In this document: one piece after another, positions 17,826 to 26,854 of the stretch
How positions within the stretch are numbered: the stretch's first letter is position 1
How the letters are laid out: each line of letters starts with the position of its first letter
NCBI GenBank assembly: GCA_017504265.1
Contig: JAFVRN010000015.1
Location: 1 to 64,000, forward strand
DNA: 64,000 bases
Source: Alistipes sp.
GTDB taxonomy: Bacteria > Bacteroidota > Bacteroidia > Bacteroidales > Rikenellaceae
Reading direction: 5' to 3'
The notes under the pieces: model-generated
What the model saw: the letters and a program-made list of their open reading frames with translations, nothing else
The model's database searches: none
Told to the model about the DNA's origin: nothing
Program-made: the position numbers and the translations under genes

Positions 17826-19013
17826 ATGTACGGAAAATTTCAGCAGCATTTGCAGAACGAATTAGCCGAGATTAAGGCTGCCGGCTTGTACAAGACCGAG
17901 CGTATCATCGAGTCACCACAGCGTGCAGAGATCACCGTGGCCGACCGCCCTGTGTTGAACTTCTGCGCCAACAACTACCTTGGCCTATCTGACAATCAGC
18001 GTCTTATCGACGCAGCTAAGAAGGCCTTGGACGAGCGTGGCTTCGGTATGTCGTCTGTACGCTTCATCTGCGGCTGCCAGGATATGCACAAGGAGTTGGA
18101 GAAGGCTATCGCCGACTACTTTGGCACTGAGGATACAATCCTCTACGCTGCCTGCTTCGATGCTAACGGTGGTGTATTCGAGCCATTGTTCACAGCCGAG
18201 GATGCTATCATCTCTGATGCTTTGAACCACGCATCTATCATCGACGGCGTTCGTCTTTGCAAGGCTCAGCGTTACCGCTATGCCAATGCCGATATGGCAG
18301 AGTTGGAGGAGTGCTTGAAGCAGGCTCAGGCACAGCGTTTCCGCATCATCGTTACCGATGGTGTGTTCTCTATGGATGGTAATGCAGCTCCACTCGACAA
18401 GATTTGCGAACTCGCAGAGAAGTACGATGCCCTTGTAATGGTTGATGAGTGCCACTCGGCAGGTGTTTTGGGTAAGACCGGCCGCGGTATCACCGAGCTT
18501 TACGACCTCCGTGGCAAGGTAGATATCCTTACAGGTACTCTCGGCAAGGCCTTTGGTGGTGCTGTTGGTGGCTTCACAACAGGCCGTAAGGAGATTATCG
18601 ATATGCTTCGTCAGCGTTCACGTCCATACCTCTTCTCTAACTCATTGCCACCCGCCGTTGTTGGTGCAAGCATCGAGATGTTCAAGATGTTGGAGGAGAG
18701 CGATAAACTTCACGATCAGCTCGTAGCCAATGTGGAGCACTTCCGCACCAAGATGATCGCCGCAGGCTTCGACATTAAGCCAACAGTATCGGCAATCTGC
18801 GCTGTTATGCTCTACGACGCTAAGTTGTCGCAGGACTTCGCAGCAGAGTTGCAGAAGGAGGGCGTATTCGTTACAGGTTTCTACTACCCTGTTGTTCCTA
18901 AGGGCCAGGCACGTATCCGTGTTCAGGTGTCTGCAGGTCATACCACCGAGCAGCTCGACCGTTGCGTTGATGCCTTCGTAAGAGTGGGTAAGCGACTCGG
19001 CGTGTTGAAGTAA
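17826..19013 (+). CDS. kbl: Glycine C-acetyltransferase (2-amino-3-ketobutyrate CoA ligase)
   Basis: A 395-residue alpha-oxoamine synthase. The PLP lysine is Lys241 in TGTLGKAFGG; VDECHSAGVLG, ALNHASIIDG and GFGMSSVRFICG are family hallmarks. It condenses glycine with acetyl-CoA or, in the catabolic direction, splits 2-amino-3-ketobutyrate from threonine. No threonine dehydrogenase is in the window. Close relatives make 3-ketosphinganine, but the length and the FICGCQDMHKELE segment favour Kbl. It has its own promoter and terminator. Confidence 0.9.
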   Translation: MYGKFQQHLQNELAEIKAAGLYKTERIIESPQRAEITVADRPVLNFCANNYLGLSDNQRLIDAAKKALDERGFGMSSVRFICGCQDMHKELEKAIADYFGTEDTILYAACFDANGGVFEPLFTAEDAIISDALNHASIIDGVRLCKAQRYRYANADMAELEECLKQAQAQRFRIIVTDGVFSMDGNAAPLDKICELAEKYDALVMVDECHSAGVLGKTGRGITELYDLRGKVDILTGTLGKAFGGAVGGFTTGRKEIIDMLRQRSRPYLFSNSLPPAVVGASIEMFKMLEESDKLHDQLVANVEHFRTKMIAAGFDIKPTVSAICAVMLYDAKLSQDFAAELQKEGVFVTGFYYPVVPKGQARIRVQVSAGHTTEQLDRCVDAFVRVGKRLGVLK

Positions 19014-19049
19014 TAGAGACAAAGCTATCGGAGCTTAGCTCTTGATTTA

Positions 19050-19087
19050 GGGGCGTGTCCAACAAGTTTGGGCACGCTCCTTATTTT
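19050..19087 (+). terminator. kbl terminator
   Basis: GGGGCGTGTCC (19050-19060) pairs with GGGCACGCTCC (19070-19080), allowing G-U pairs, followed by TTATTTT. Confidence 0.8.
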
Positions 19088-19150
19088 AGAAGTTGCTCGC
19101 AGGGCGAAGCCTTTGTGTTGCAGGGCGATGCCCTGCCACTGCGGAGCAGT

Positions 19151-19323
19151 GTGGGTCAGATGGGTTAAATGGGTCCAATGGGTCAGATGGGATTTTTTCC
19201 ACCGAACCCACAGAACCCACCGAACCCACAAAACACACAGAACCCACAAAACACACAAAACCCACAGAACCCACAGAACCCATAGAACCCACAGAACCCA
19301 CAGAACCCACTGAACCCACAACA
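19151..19323. repeat. 9-bp tandem repeats in inverted orientation
   Basis: From 19151 there are about four 9-mers of the form TGGGTCAGA/TGGGTTAAA/TGGGTCCAA, then a short T-rich spacer (about 19191-19198), then about thirteen 9-mers of the form ACAGAACCC up to 19323. The second array is the reverse-complement phase of the first (TGGGT against ACCCA), so the two can fold on each other. Because nine is a multiple of three, several frames stay open across it and produce repetitive peptides (TEP, HRT or VGS repeats); I do not consider these real genes. Confidence 0.8.
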
Positions 19324-19348
19324 CTCGGGATAATCAGCGGTAAGACCC

Positions 19349-19595
19349 AAATTTTTGTCAGAGCGGTGCAGATGTTGCGCCGATAAAGAAGTTGGCTCGG
19401 ATGGGACATACTAAGCGTATTTCCCATTCGAGCCAACGATTGAGGTGCGACAGATGCGCCGCTATCACGAAAATTTTTGTCAGAAGGGGTTAGCTGTGGC
19501 CTCGATTAAGAGATTGCCCCGGATGGATAGTACTTGACGTACATTCCATTCGGGGCAATGATTGAGAGGTCGCAGATGACCCCTTATCACAAAAA
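19349..19595. repeat. Hairpin-repeat array A (two 123-bp units) next to recR
   Basis: Two units start AATTTTTGTCAGA at 19349 and 19472, exactly 123 bp apart, and the second ends at the recR stop codon (19596). Each has a long central stem: GTTGGCTCGGATGGG with CCCATTCGAGCCAAC in unit 1, and ATTGCCCCGGATGGA with TCCATTCGGGGCAAT in unit 2. Unit 2 keeps the stem although most bases differ, so structure is conserved by paired changes. The loop contains a TACT..(A/G)CGTA core shared with arrays B and C. Confidence 0.85.
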
Positions 19596-20189
19596 TTATA
19601 GAGGTCTGCGATTTAACAAAGCATGCGTAATAGTAAGCTCATCAACATATTCCAGCTCGTCACCAAAGCCTACACCACGAGCTATGGTGGTGACACGCAC
19701 ATCGGGGAATGCTTTAAGACGGCTCATAAGATAGAACATGGTGGTCTCACCCTCGACAGAGGTGGAGATGGCGATAATAACCTCCTTAACCTCGCCGGTA
19801 AGCAACTTATCGCAGAGCAGGTCTATCTTCAAATCGGAGGGACCTATACCCTGCATAGGCGAGATAACACCACCTAAAACGTGGTACAAGCCGTGGTACT
19901 GCCCTGTATTTTCGATAGAGAGAAGGTCGCCAACCTGCTCGACGATACATATCACTGAGCGGTCACGACGACTATCGCTGCATATGGGGCATAGTGCCTC
20001 GTCGGAGAGGTTGTTGCAGCTCTGGCAATAGCGTATATCGTGGCGGAAACGGGCGATACTGCTCGACAGCGAGTCTGCCATCTCCACATCCATACGCAAG
20101 ATGTGCATAGCAAGACGCAATGCCGTACGACGTCCGACACCAGGCAAACGTTGCAACTCACTACATACGTTATTCAGCAGCTTAGACAT
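19596..20189 (-). CDS. recR: Recombination protein RecR
   Basis: A 197-residue RecR that works with RecO (gene at 48.5 kb) to load RecA on gapped DNA. It has the N-terminal helix-hairpin-helix (LQRLPGVGRRTALRLA), the zinc finger (CQSCNNLSDEALCPIC) and the Toprim domain (ICIVEQVGDLLSIE, ISTSVEGETT). It is the last gene of a batD-batE-recR run, 7 bp after batE, and its stop codon abuts repeat array A. Confidence 0.96.
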   Translation of the reverse strand: MSKLLNNVCSELQRLPGVGRRTALRLAMHILRMDVEMADSLSSSIARFRHDIRYCQSCNNLSDEALCPICSDSRRDRSVICIVEQVGDLLSIENTGQYHGLYHVLGGVISPMQGIGPSDLKIDLLCDKLLTGEVKEVIIAISTSVEGETTMFYLMSRLKAFPDVRVTTIARGVGFGDELEYVDELTITHALLNRRPL

Positions 20190-20196
20190 AGTATCG

Positions 20197-21030
20197 TTAT
20201 ATGCGTTCTACGACAGACTTGCGTATCCATCCCTTCTCGCCATCCGAGAAGAGTATCTCCTGCCAGCCAGTCTGCTCACGGATGATACGGAGTGTAACAC
20301 CCTGCGACGGCTGTCGTATAATCTTCGATGAACTATCCGGCGAGGCATGCACAGGAGTGGTGTCGCTACATACGACAACAGCTTTTGTATTATCGTTGGC
20401 TGCACGACGCTGCGAAAGGGCGAGGAGCGTGGTGAGGATAAACAACACAAGGGCTGTGACCGCCACGAAAAAGGCAATCTTGCGGTAGAGTATATGCTGC
20501 GATAGAAGGTAGATGAGAGCTGTCGCCAACATCACCACCAGCGAGAGGAGTGAGAGCCAAGCCCAACTATTCGAGGTCGCCATATCTCGTAGCGAATGCC
20601 ATAGGCGCACGATGAAGCTGTGTGGTATTGCCTCGGTATCGTTGGTGTGATCTACGGCAATTTCGAGATTGTAGCGCGCATCTTCAAGCGACGGATCGAG
20701 CTTCAATGCCCGTCGGTAGTTTAGGATAGCACGGCCCAGCTCCCCCGAAGCAAAGGGACGACCCGAGCCGCCTATATCGCTCTGGCCCAATTTGAAGTAG
20801 GCATTACCAAGATTGTAGTATACCTCGGCACTACCATAGCCCAAAGCTATGATATGCTCCAAACTCTCAACAGCTTTATCGTAGTGCTTGGCAGCATAGG
20901 CCTCGACAGCCTCCGTCCAGCAGGCCTCAGCAGTGGTGGCAGGGTCGGCAGCACGCACCACGGCAGTCAGGAGCATAGCCACGGCAGTCAGCACAAGCAT
21001 CGCTGTTCTTCTGTATGTTGTCATTCTCAT
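20197..21030 (-). CDS. batE: BatE-like TPR/SH3 membrane protein
   Basis: A 277-residue protein with an N-terminal signal segment (residues about 9-27), TPR repeats (about 33-125, YYNLGNAYFKLGQ and AILNYRRALKLDP), two membrane spans (about 152-175 and 182-205) and a C-terminal bacterial SH3 domain (VHASPDSSSKII ... GEKGWIRKSVVERI). This order matches BatE of Bacteroidota aerotolerance loci. It sits 4 bp after batD. BatA, BatB and BatC are not in the window. Confidence 0.85.
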   Translation of the reverse strand: MRMTTYRRTAMLVLTAVAMLLTAVVRAADPATTAEACWTEAVEAYAAKHYDKAVESLEHIIALGYGSAEVYYNLGNAYFKLGQSDIGGSGRPFASGELGRAILNYRRALKLDPSLEDARYNLEIAVDHTNDTEAIPHSFIVRLWHSLRDMATSNSWAWLSLLSLVVMLATALIYLLSQHILYRKIAFFVAVTALVLFILTTLLALSQRRAANDNTKAVVVCSDTTPVHASPDSSSKIIRQPSQGVTLRIIREQTGWQEILFSDGEKGWIRKSVVERI

Positions 21031-21034
21031 ATCT

Positions 21035-22843
21035 CTATCGTTTTACTATCGCCTCAATCTTCGATATTGCATCTACGGCATCGGCATAAACACTGCCCAT
21101 ATCTCCCTCGGTAGATGGGGCATATTGCGCCTCGTCGAGGCGTGATATAATCTCGCAGAACTGCTCCACGTCGGCAGCCGACACACCACGTCTATATAGC
21201 TGTTCACGGATGGTCTCCTTGGTGAGGTTGGCGACAGGGATGTTAAACTTATCGCCGATATATCCCCACATAGCGTGTAGCATCTCCTCGTAGAAGGCGT
21301 GGCGGTTGTTCTCACGCATATAACGCTCGGCAACACGCAGACGCTGCACAGCGACCTTGTCGGCACGCTTCATACGGCGCGCCACAACATTGCGGTTTAG
21401 GCGTATACGGCGGCGCAAGAGTACATATATCACGATGAACAGGGCTACACTCAGCACAACAACAAGCCAGTATAGTGGCGAGAGTATGAAGAGCTGAGCG
21501 GAACGACTCTGTTTAGCGACATCGTGTATATAGCGTATATCACGGTCAAGCTGACGCATAGCACCGCCATAGTCGGTAAAGCCTATGACGTTGGTGGCTG
21601 CCGCGCTGCCATCGTCGAGGATTTCGACATGGAAACGCTCGGTGGCAAGCGTATGATACTCACCTGTCGAGGGGTTGAAATAGCAGAACTCGATAGGCTC
21701 AATATCGAAACTACCTGCCGAGCGTGCCACAAAGGGGTAGGTATAGGTTATCGAGCCAGAAGTACCGGAGGCTGTTACCTGTATGTTGTCGGAAATCTTG
21801 GTGTCATACAACTCGAATGACTCGGGAAGTATAACACGGGGTGCTGTAATAAATTTGAGATTACCCTCACCCGAGATAGTTATGGCAAGCTGGTCGGCAG
21901 AGTTGGCCTTGATACTCGCCTCGGGGAACTTAGCACGCAGCGAGAAGTCACCCACAGCACCGTTGAACGAGGCGGGTGCTCCTGCGGGGAAGTCACGCAC
22001 ATTGATTCTCACAGGTGCTGTTTTCAACTCACGCGTGAGGTGAACCATCTGTCGGCCACCAAATATGGGATCTATATGGCGATTGTTCTGCATAACAACC
22101 TGTATGATGACACTCATCGTCGTCGCAGGTATGACTATCTCGCCACTGCGCTGTGGCGATAGCAGCAACTCACGTATCTTGTAGGTCTCGTATACTCGTC
22201 CGTTATACTCCTCGCGTGAGGGAGTGTTGTCGAACGATAGTTCTTGTGTCCAGAAGTCGTCGAAGGGCGGCATCTCGAGATTTTCGATCTGCTCCACGCC
22301 TACACGTGTGTAGAGTACTAAGGAGGCACGTATCGACTCTCCCTTATATAGATCCTGCTCCGAGAGTTTTAAGCGTAGAAGTATATCATCCTTCGATATG
22401 CGGCTGTCGGGACTCTTTGATGTCTGCTTGTCGGCATCGGATGTCGCCTTTTCGGCTATAATCTCGATGAGTAGAGGCTCTGTTGTGTAGCTCTTACCCT
22501 CGACCTCGATTGATGCAGCACCAACACTAAATGTTCCGGCTTTCGTAGGCAGCAGAACATAGGTAAAGGTGCAGTTGTAGCTCGACGACTGCTTGCCGTT
22601 GATAAACTGTATGGAGTGTCCCGTAGATACCGAAGGGCCTGCCAGCACCTCAAAACCCTCGAAGTCGGGAGCTTTAAGCGTGTTGCTATCGGGCTCTTTG
22701 TCTACGGTAAACTCGACACGAAACGGACGTCCTATCTCGGCAAGTGCCGGAGCGTCTGCTACGAATGACACTTGCGCCCACACCTCAATGGTGGCAAACA
22801 AGAGGATAAAGGTAAAGAGTACTCTTCGAATAAAAAGTTTCAT
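21035..22843 (-). CDS. batD: BatD-like protein
   Basis: About 602 residues from the chosen start (MKLFIRRVLFTFILLFA, a signal peptide ending near VWAQ); the open frame extends nine codons further upstream. It carries repeated beta-sandwich domains of the BatD type (FRVEFTVDKEP, SYNCTFTYVLLPTKAG), a membrane span near residue 450 (WLVVVLSVALFIVIYVLL) and a cytoplasmic helical tail. BatD works with BatABCE in an envelope complex linked to oxygen tolerance in Bacteroides. Confidence 0.85.
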   Translation of the reverse strand: MKLFIRRVLFTFILLFATIEVWAQVSFVADAPALAEIGRPFRVEFTVDKEPDSNTLKAPDFEGFEVLAGPSVSTGHSIQFINGKQSSSYNCTFTYVLLPTKAGTFSVGAASIEVEGKSYTTEPLLIEIIAEKATSDADKQTSKSPDSRISKDDILLRLKLSEQDLYKGESIRASLVLYTRVGVEQIENLEMPPFDDFWTQELSFDNTPSREEYNGRVYETYKIRELLLSPQRSGEIVIPATTMSVIIQVVMQNNRHIDPIFGGRQMVHLTRELKTAPVRINVRDFPAGAPASFNGAVGDFSLRAKFPEASIKANSADQLAITISGEGNLKFITAPRVILPESFELYDTKISDNIQVTASGTSGSITYTYPFVARSAGSFDIEPIEFCYFNPSTGEYHTLATERFHVEILDDGSAAATNVIGFTDYGGAMRQLDRDIRYIHDVAKQSRSAQLFILSPLYWLVVVLSVALFIVIYVLLRRRIRLNRNVVARRMKRADKVAVQRLRVAERYMRENNRHAFYEEMLHAMWGYIGDKFNIPVANLTKETIREQLYRRGVSAADVEQFCEIISRLDEAQYAPSTEGDMGSVYADAVDAISKIEAIVKR

Positions 22844-22884
22844 CTGAACAAAATTAAACAATCCCGACACTTCTTTAACGCCTC

Positions 22885-22938
22885 GGCCGGCGTTTTATTG
22901 TATTGCGGCCGGCAACAAACCCCTCCACTGTCGAGGGG
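22885..22938 (-). terminator. Terminator after array B and leader hairpin of batD
   Basis: On the minus strand CCCCTC (22933-22938) pairs with GAGGGG (22920-22925), followed by TTTGTT: a terminator downstream of fumarase and repeat array B. Two GCCGGC blocks (near 22886-22891 and 22907-22912) follow and can pair in the batD leader. Confidence 0.6.
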
Positions 22939-22980
22939 CTTGCCAGCCAGAATAGCCTTGCTATAGAAATTCTCACCGAT

Positions 22981-23469
22981 TAAAATCGGAGAGTGGGGTT
23001 AGATTGGCAGTCGGTCGAAGATGACAAGAGCGCAGCATACTTGGCGTATGTGAGCATCTTGTCATCAAGCCGAATGTCGAGATAACCCTGCTCCCGCCTA
23101 AATTAAAATCGGAGAGTGGGGTTAGATTGGCAGTCGGTCGAAGATGACAAGAGCGCAGCATACTTGGCGTATGTGAGCATCTTATCAGCAAGCCGAATGT
23201 CAAGATAACCCTGCACCCGCCTAAATTAAAATCGGAGAGTGGGGTTAGATTGGCAGTCGGTCGAAGATGACAAGAGCGCAGCATACTTGGCGTATGTGAG
23301 CATCTTGCCAGCAAGCCGAATGTCGAGGTAACCCTGCACCCGCCTAAATTAAAATCGGAGAGTGGGGTTAGATTGGCAGTCGGTCGAAGATGACAAGAGC
23401 GCAGCATACTTGACGTATGTGAGCATCTTGTCATCAAGCCGAATGTCGAGATAACCCCGCTATACGATT
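22981..23469. repeat. Hairpin-repeat array B (four 123-bp units) next to fumarase
   Basis: Four units begin TAAAATCGG at 22981, 23104, 23227 and 23350, a constant 123-bp spacing, and the last runs into the fumarase stop codon at 23470. Units are over 90 percent alike. Each contains a stem GATGACAAGA with TCTTGTCATC (variants in units 2 and 3) around an inner stem CATAC-TTGGC-GTATG, and outer GGGTTA/TAACCC arms. The array starts with TTAAAATCGG and ends with CGATTTTAA. A 154-codon minus-strand frame stays open through it only because 123 is divisible by three; I do not call it. Confidence 0.9.
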
Positions 23470-25083
23470 TTAATGTGCGAAGTCAGCAAAAAAATCATTA
23501 CCCTTATCATCGACGATGATGAAGGCAGGGAAGTTCTCCACATATATCTTGCGTACAGCCTCCATGCCGAGCTCCTCGAAATCGACAACCTCAACACTCT
23601 TGATTGAGTTCTTGGCGAGGATGGCAGCAGGGCCGCCAATAGAGCCGAGGTAGAAGCCGCCGTTGGCCTTACATGCGTCGGTAACCTGCTGTGAACGATT
23701 ACCCTTAGCAACCATAACCATTGAGCCTCCCGCCTTTTGGAAGAGGTCTACGTATGAGTCCATTCGGCCGGCAGTAGTAGGGCCAAATGAGCCTGATGGC
23801 ATACCCGACGGGGTCTTGGCAGGACCTGCATAGTATACAGGATGATTCTTGAAATAGTCAGGCATAGGCTTACCCTCATCGAGCATCTGCTTGATACGCG
23901 CATGAGCGATATCACGCGCTACAATAAGAGTACCACGAAGGTTAAGACGTGTCTTGATAGGATACTTAGAGAGAATCTCGCGTACCTTATCCATACCCTC
24001 GTCCAAGTCGATATCTACGGCAGGCGACATAGCCGGTGCCTGGGCAGGGAGGAAGCGTGCCGGATTCTTCTCGAGCTGCTCGAGGAAGATACCCTCAGGG
24101 GTAATCTTAGCCTTGATATTACGGTCGGCAGAGCAGCTTACGCCGATAGCCACAGGGCAAGAGGCAGCATGACGTGGCGCACGGATGACACGCACGTCGT
24201 GAACATAGTACTTGCCACCGAACTGCGCACCAAGACCTATCTCCTGGCATATCTTCTCGACCTTAGCCTCCCACTCCAAGTCACGGAAGCAGCGGCCACC
24301 CTCGTTACCCGATGTGGGCAGCTCGTCGAGATAGCCTGCCGAGGCCTTCTTAACGGTAGAAAGACACATCTCAGCAGAGGTACCGCCGATACAGATAGCA
24401 AGGTGGTAAGGAGGACACGCCGAGGTGCCGAGGTCGAGGATATGCTTCTTAATGAAGGCTGTCAATGACTCCTCGTTAAGCAACGCCTTGGTCTGCTGAT
24501 AGAGGAAGGTCTTATTTGCCGAGCCACCACCCTTGGTAATGAACAGAAACTCGTACTCCATACCGGGATGACCTGCATAGATGTCGATCTGTGCCGGGAG
24601 GTTAGTGGCCGAGTTCTTCTCGTCGGTCATAGTGAAAGGTACAACCTGCGAGTAGCGCAAGTTACGCTCCTTGTATGTCTCATATACACCACGCGAGATG
24701 CACTCGGCATCGTTAGCACCTGTATATACATCCTCTCCCTTATGTCCGATACAGATGGCTGTACCTGTATCCTGACACGTAGGAAGCTCTCCCTCGGCAG
24801 CCACACACTGGTTCATAAGCATGGTGTAGGCAACAAACTTATCATTGTCGGTAGCCTCGGGATCATTGAGGATATTTGATAGTTTTTGCAGATGCGAAGC
24901 ACGCAAGTAGAACGATACATCGGCATAAGCCTCCTTAGCAAGAAGCTCAAGACCCTTGGGGTCTACCTTCAAAATCTTACGACCGTCGCACTCTACGACC
25001 TTTACATAGTCCTTCGTCAAAAGGCGATACTCCGTCTTATCCTGCTGGATTGGGAACGGCTCCTGATAGATGAATTCTGCCAT
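23470..25083 (-). CDS. Class I fumarate hydratase
   Basis: A 537-residue iron-sulfur fumarase that interconverts fumarate and malate; such enzymes are oxygen-labile. Cluster cysteines are expected at Cys103 ([10 protein letters not shown]), in [16 protein letters not shown] and in the [15 protein letters not shown] stretch. The N-terminal alpha domain and C-terminal beta domain are fused, as in FumA. It lies 44 bp after the symporter gene and its stop codon meets repeat array B. In Bacteroidales it belongs to the reductive branch to succinate. Confidence 0.96.
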   Translation of the reverse strand: MAEFIYQEPFPIQQDKTEYRLLTKDYVKVVECDGRKILKVDPKGLELLAKEAYADVSFYLRASHLQKLSNILNDPEATDNDKFVAYTMLMNQCVAAEGELPTCQDTGTAICIGHKGEDVYTGANDAECISRGVYETYKERNLRYSQVVPFTMTDEKNSATNLPAQIDIYAGHPGMEYEFLFITKGGGSANKTFLYQQTKALLNEESLTAFIKKHILDLGTSACPPYHLAICIGGTSAEMCLSTVKKASAGYLDELPTSGNEGGRCFRDLEWEAKVEKICQEIGLGAQFGGKYYVHDVRVIRAPRHAASCPVAIGVSCSADRNIKAKITPEGIFLEQLEKNPARFLPAQAPAMSPAVDIDLDEGMDKVREILSKYPIKTRLNLRGTLIVARDIAHARIKQMLDEGKPMPDYFKNHPVYYAGPAKTPSGMPSGSFGPTTAGRMDSYVDLFQKAGGSMVMVAKGNRSQQVTDACKANGGFYLGSIGGPAAILAKNSIKSVEVVDFEELGMEAVRKIYVENFPAFIIVDDKGNDFFADFAH

Positions 25084-25127
25084 ATTGCTGTTAGTTTTAT
25101 TGAGTTTTTAGTATTCGTTACACTGCT

Positions 25128-26462
25128 TTACAAGCTTGAAATAAAGTCGATAATACCAAAGATAAAGACTATCGACACAAGCACGGGACATACGTAGCGC
25201 AAAAGGAAACGTATGACAGGATATGTTGTAGCATCCACACCACCCTCGGCGGTAAGCTCGGCACGCATATCCTCCTTCTTCCATACCCAGCCGACAAAGA
25301 TTGAGGTAAGGATACCCAAAAGTGGCAACATCACAATAGCCGTGAAGTTGTCGAGCAACGAGAAGATATTCATACCTGCAATGCGCACACCATCCCACAC
25401 GCCAAGTGACAGCGAAGCTACGGTAGCAAGCGCCATTGCGCCGATGGTAACAAGCGTAGCACCTGCACTACGTGACATACCTCGCTTCTCGACAAAGTAG
25501 GAGGTGACAGCCTCGTGCATAGATATTGTCGAAGAGAGGGCTGCAAGAGCCAAAAGCAAGAAGAAGAGCGTAGCCCAGAAGTTGCCCAGCGGCATTGTGC
25601 TAAACACCTTTGGCATGGCTACAAATGCCAACTGAGGGCCACTCTCATTCTCGACACCTGCCGAGAAGATGATGACAGCCGCAGTAAGTGCCACAAGGGT
25701 ATCGAGTGACACTACGCTGATAGCCGTACCCGAGAGCTTCGTGCCGTTCTGGAAGTAGGAGCCATAGATAAGCATGGCACCCATACCCACGGACAAGGTG
25801 AAGAAGGCCTGACCCATAGCATCGAGGAAGGTCTTACCCGTAACCTTCGAGAAGTCGGGAGTAAAGACATTACCCAGAGCCTCACGTCCTTCGGGCAGCC
25901 ATAACGAGTATATCGCCAAGACGATAAGGATAACAAATAGCAACGGCATCATAACCTTAGAGGCCTTCTCTATTCCACCCTGCACACCACCGATGATGAT
26001 GATATGGTTGAGAACGATGAAGAGGTAAGTGCAGATAAGTGGTGCCCATGTTGCCGATGTAAACTCCTTGAAAAAGGCTCCGAAGTCGCCACCAATGCCG
26101 TTTGTTGCCGAGGCGTAGGCATAGTTAAGCGTCCAGCCCGAAATTACGAAGTAGTAGCCCATGATGAGGAATACCGACACCAAACCCAAAGCACCCAGCC
26201 AACCCCAGCCACGCTTGATGGTCGCGAAGGCATCGATAGGATTCTTCTTGGTGTTGTGACCTACGGAAAACTCCGCGATAAGCAACGGCAGACCAAGGAA
26301 GAGGATACATCCGAGATAGATGATGATAAAGGCTCCACCACCATTCTCACTTGTAATGTAGGGGAATCGCCAGATGTTACCCAAGCCTATGGCCGAGCCT
26401 GCTGCTGCGAGGATGGCGACCAACTTACCGCCAAAACCTCCTCGATTTTTAACTTCACTCAT
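25128..26462 (-). CDS. Sodium-dependent symporter of the neurotransmitter (SNF/NSS) family
   Basis: A 444-residue membrane protein with about eleven spans. The start (FGGKLVAILAAAGSAIGLGN, then IWRFPYI) is the LeuT-like helix 1 with the broken middle that holds substrate and sodium. Helix 6 is around VGMGAMLIYGSYF. It imports amino acids or similar compounds with sodium; the substrate is not predictable here. It lies 24 bp after folB in a tyrS-folB-symporter-fumarase run. Confidence 0.93.
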   Translation of the reverse strand: MSEVKNRGGFGGKLVAILAAAGSAIGLGNIWRFPYITSENGGGAFIIIYLGCILFLGLPLLIAEFSVGHNTKKNPIDAFATIKRGWGWLGALGLVSVFLIMGYYFVISGWTLNYAYASATNGIGGDFGAFFKEFTSATWAPLICTYLFIVLNHIIIIGGVQGGIEKASKVMMPLLFVILIVLAIYSLWLPEGREALGNVFTPDFSKVTGKTFLDAMGQAFFTLSVGMGAMLIYGSYFQNGTKLSGTAISVVSLDTLVALTAAVIIFSAGVENESGPQLAFVAMPKVFSTMPLGNFWATLFFLLLALAALSSTISMHEAVTSYFVEKRGMSRSAGATLVTIGAMALATVASLSLGVWDGVRIAGMNIFSLLDNFTAIVMLPLLGILTSIFVGWVWKKEDMRAELTAEGGVDATTYPVIRFLLRYVCPVLVSIVFIFGIIDFISSL

Positions 26463-26486
26463 AATTTTATGATGTTCTCTTTTGTT

Positions 26487-26852
26487 CTATCCAACAAGCG
26501 TGACACTCACACTATCGACCTTACCACCCAACGGTGGAGCTATCTTGGCTACCGTACACTCGATGCTCTCCACCTGCGGAAACTCTGCACGTATGGCATC
26601 TATGATATTGGCAGCAGCAGCCTCCACGGTATGCTGCGTACGACGCATCGTGCGCTCCACAATCTCGTATACGGTGAGGTAGTTTACAGCCTTTGTGACA
26701 TCATCCTCACGATGAACATTGTTCAAAGGGGTACGTATTGCCATATCTACACGAAAGCGGTTGCCCACCCTCTGCTCCAACTCATAGCAGCCGTGATAAG
26801 CACGCAGATATATGCCGTTAAGACGTATGGTATAACTCTTATCCACAGCCAC
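26487..26852 (-). CDS. folB: Dihydroneopterin aldolase
   Basis: A 121-residue FolB that makes 6-hydroxymethyl-dihydropterin in folate synthesis. It has IRLNGIYLRAYHGCYELEQ with the conserved tyrosine/glutamate region and the central DVTKAVNYLTVYEIV. The best start is a GTG two bases after the tyrS stop codon, so the two genes are probably translated together. Confidence 0.9.
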   Translation of the reverse strand: MAVDKSYTIRLNGIYLRAYHGCYELEQRVGNRFRVDMAIRTPLNNVHREDDVTKAVNYLTVYEIVERTMRRTQHTVEAAAANIIDAIRAEFPQVESIECTVAKIAPPLGGKVDSVSVTLVG

Positions 26853-26854
26853 GA

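Noticed and set aside
19068..19436. Repetitive-peptide genes (TEP, HRT, VGS repeats)
   Set aside because: They follow from the 9-bp minisatellite, which stays open in several frames on both strands.
22973..23437. 154-codon minus-strand frame in array B as a protein
   Set aside because: It exists only because the repeat length is a multiple of three; there is no promoter, signal or known domain.
22981..23469. The 123-bp units as integron attC sites
   Set aside because: The paired arms do not give the GTTRRRY/RYYYAAC simple sites in the right order, and no integron integrase or cassette genes are near.
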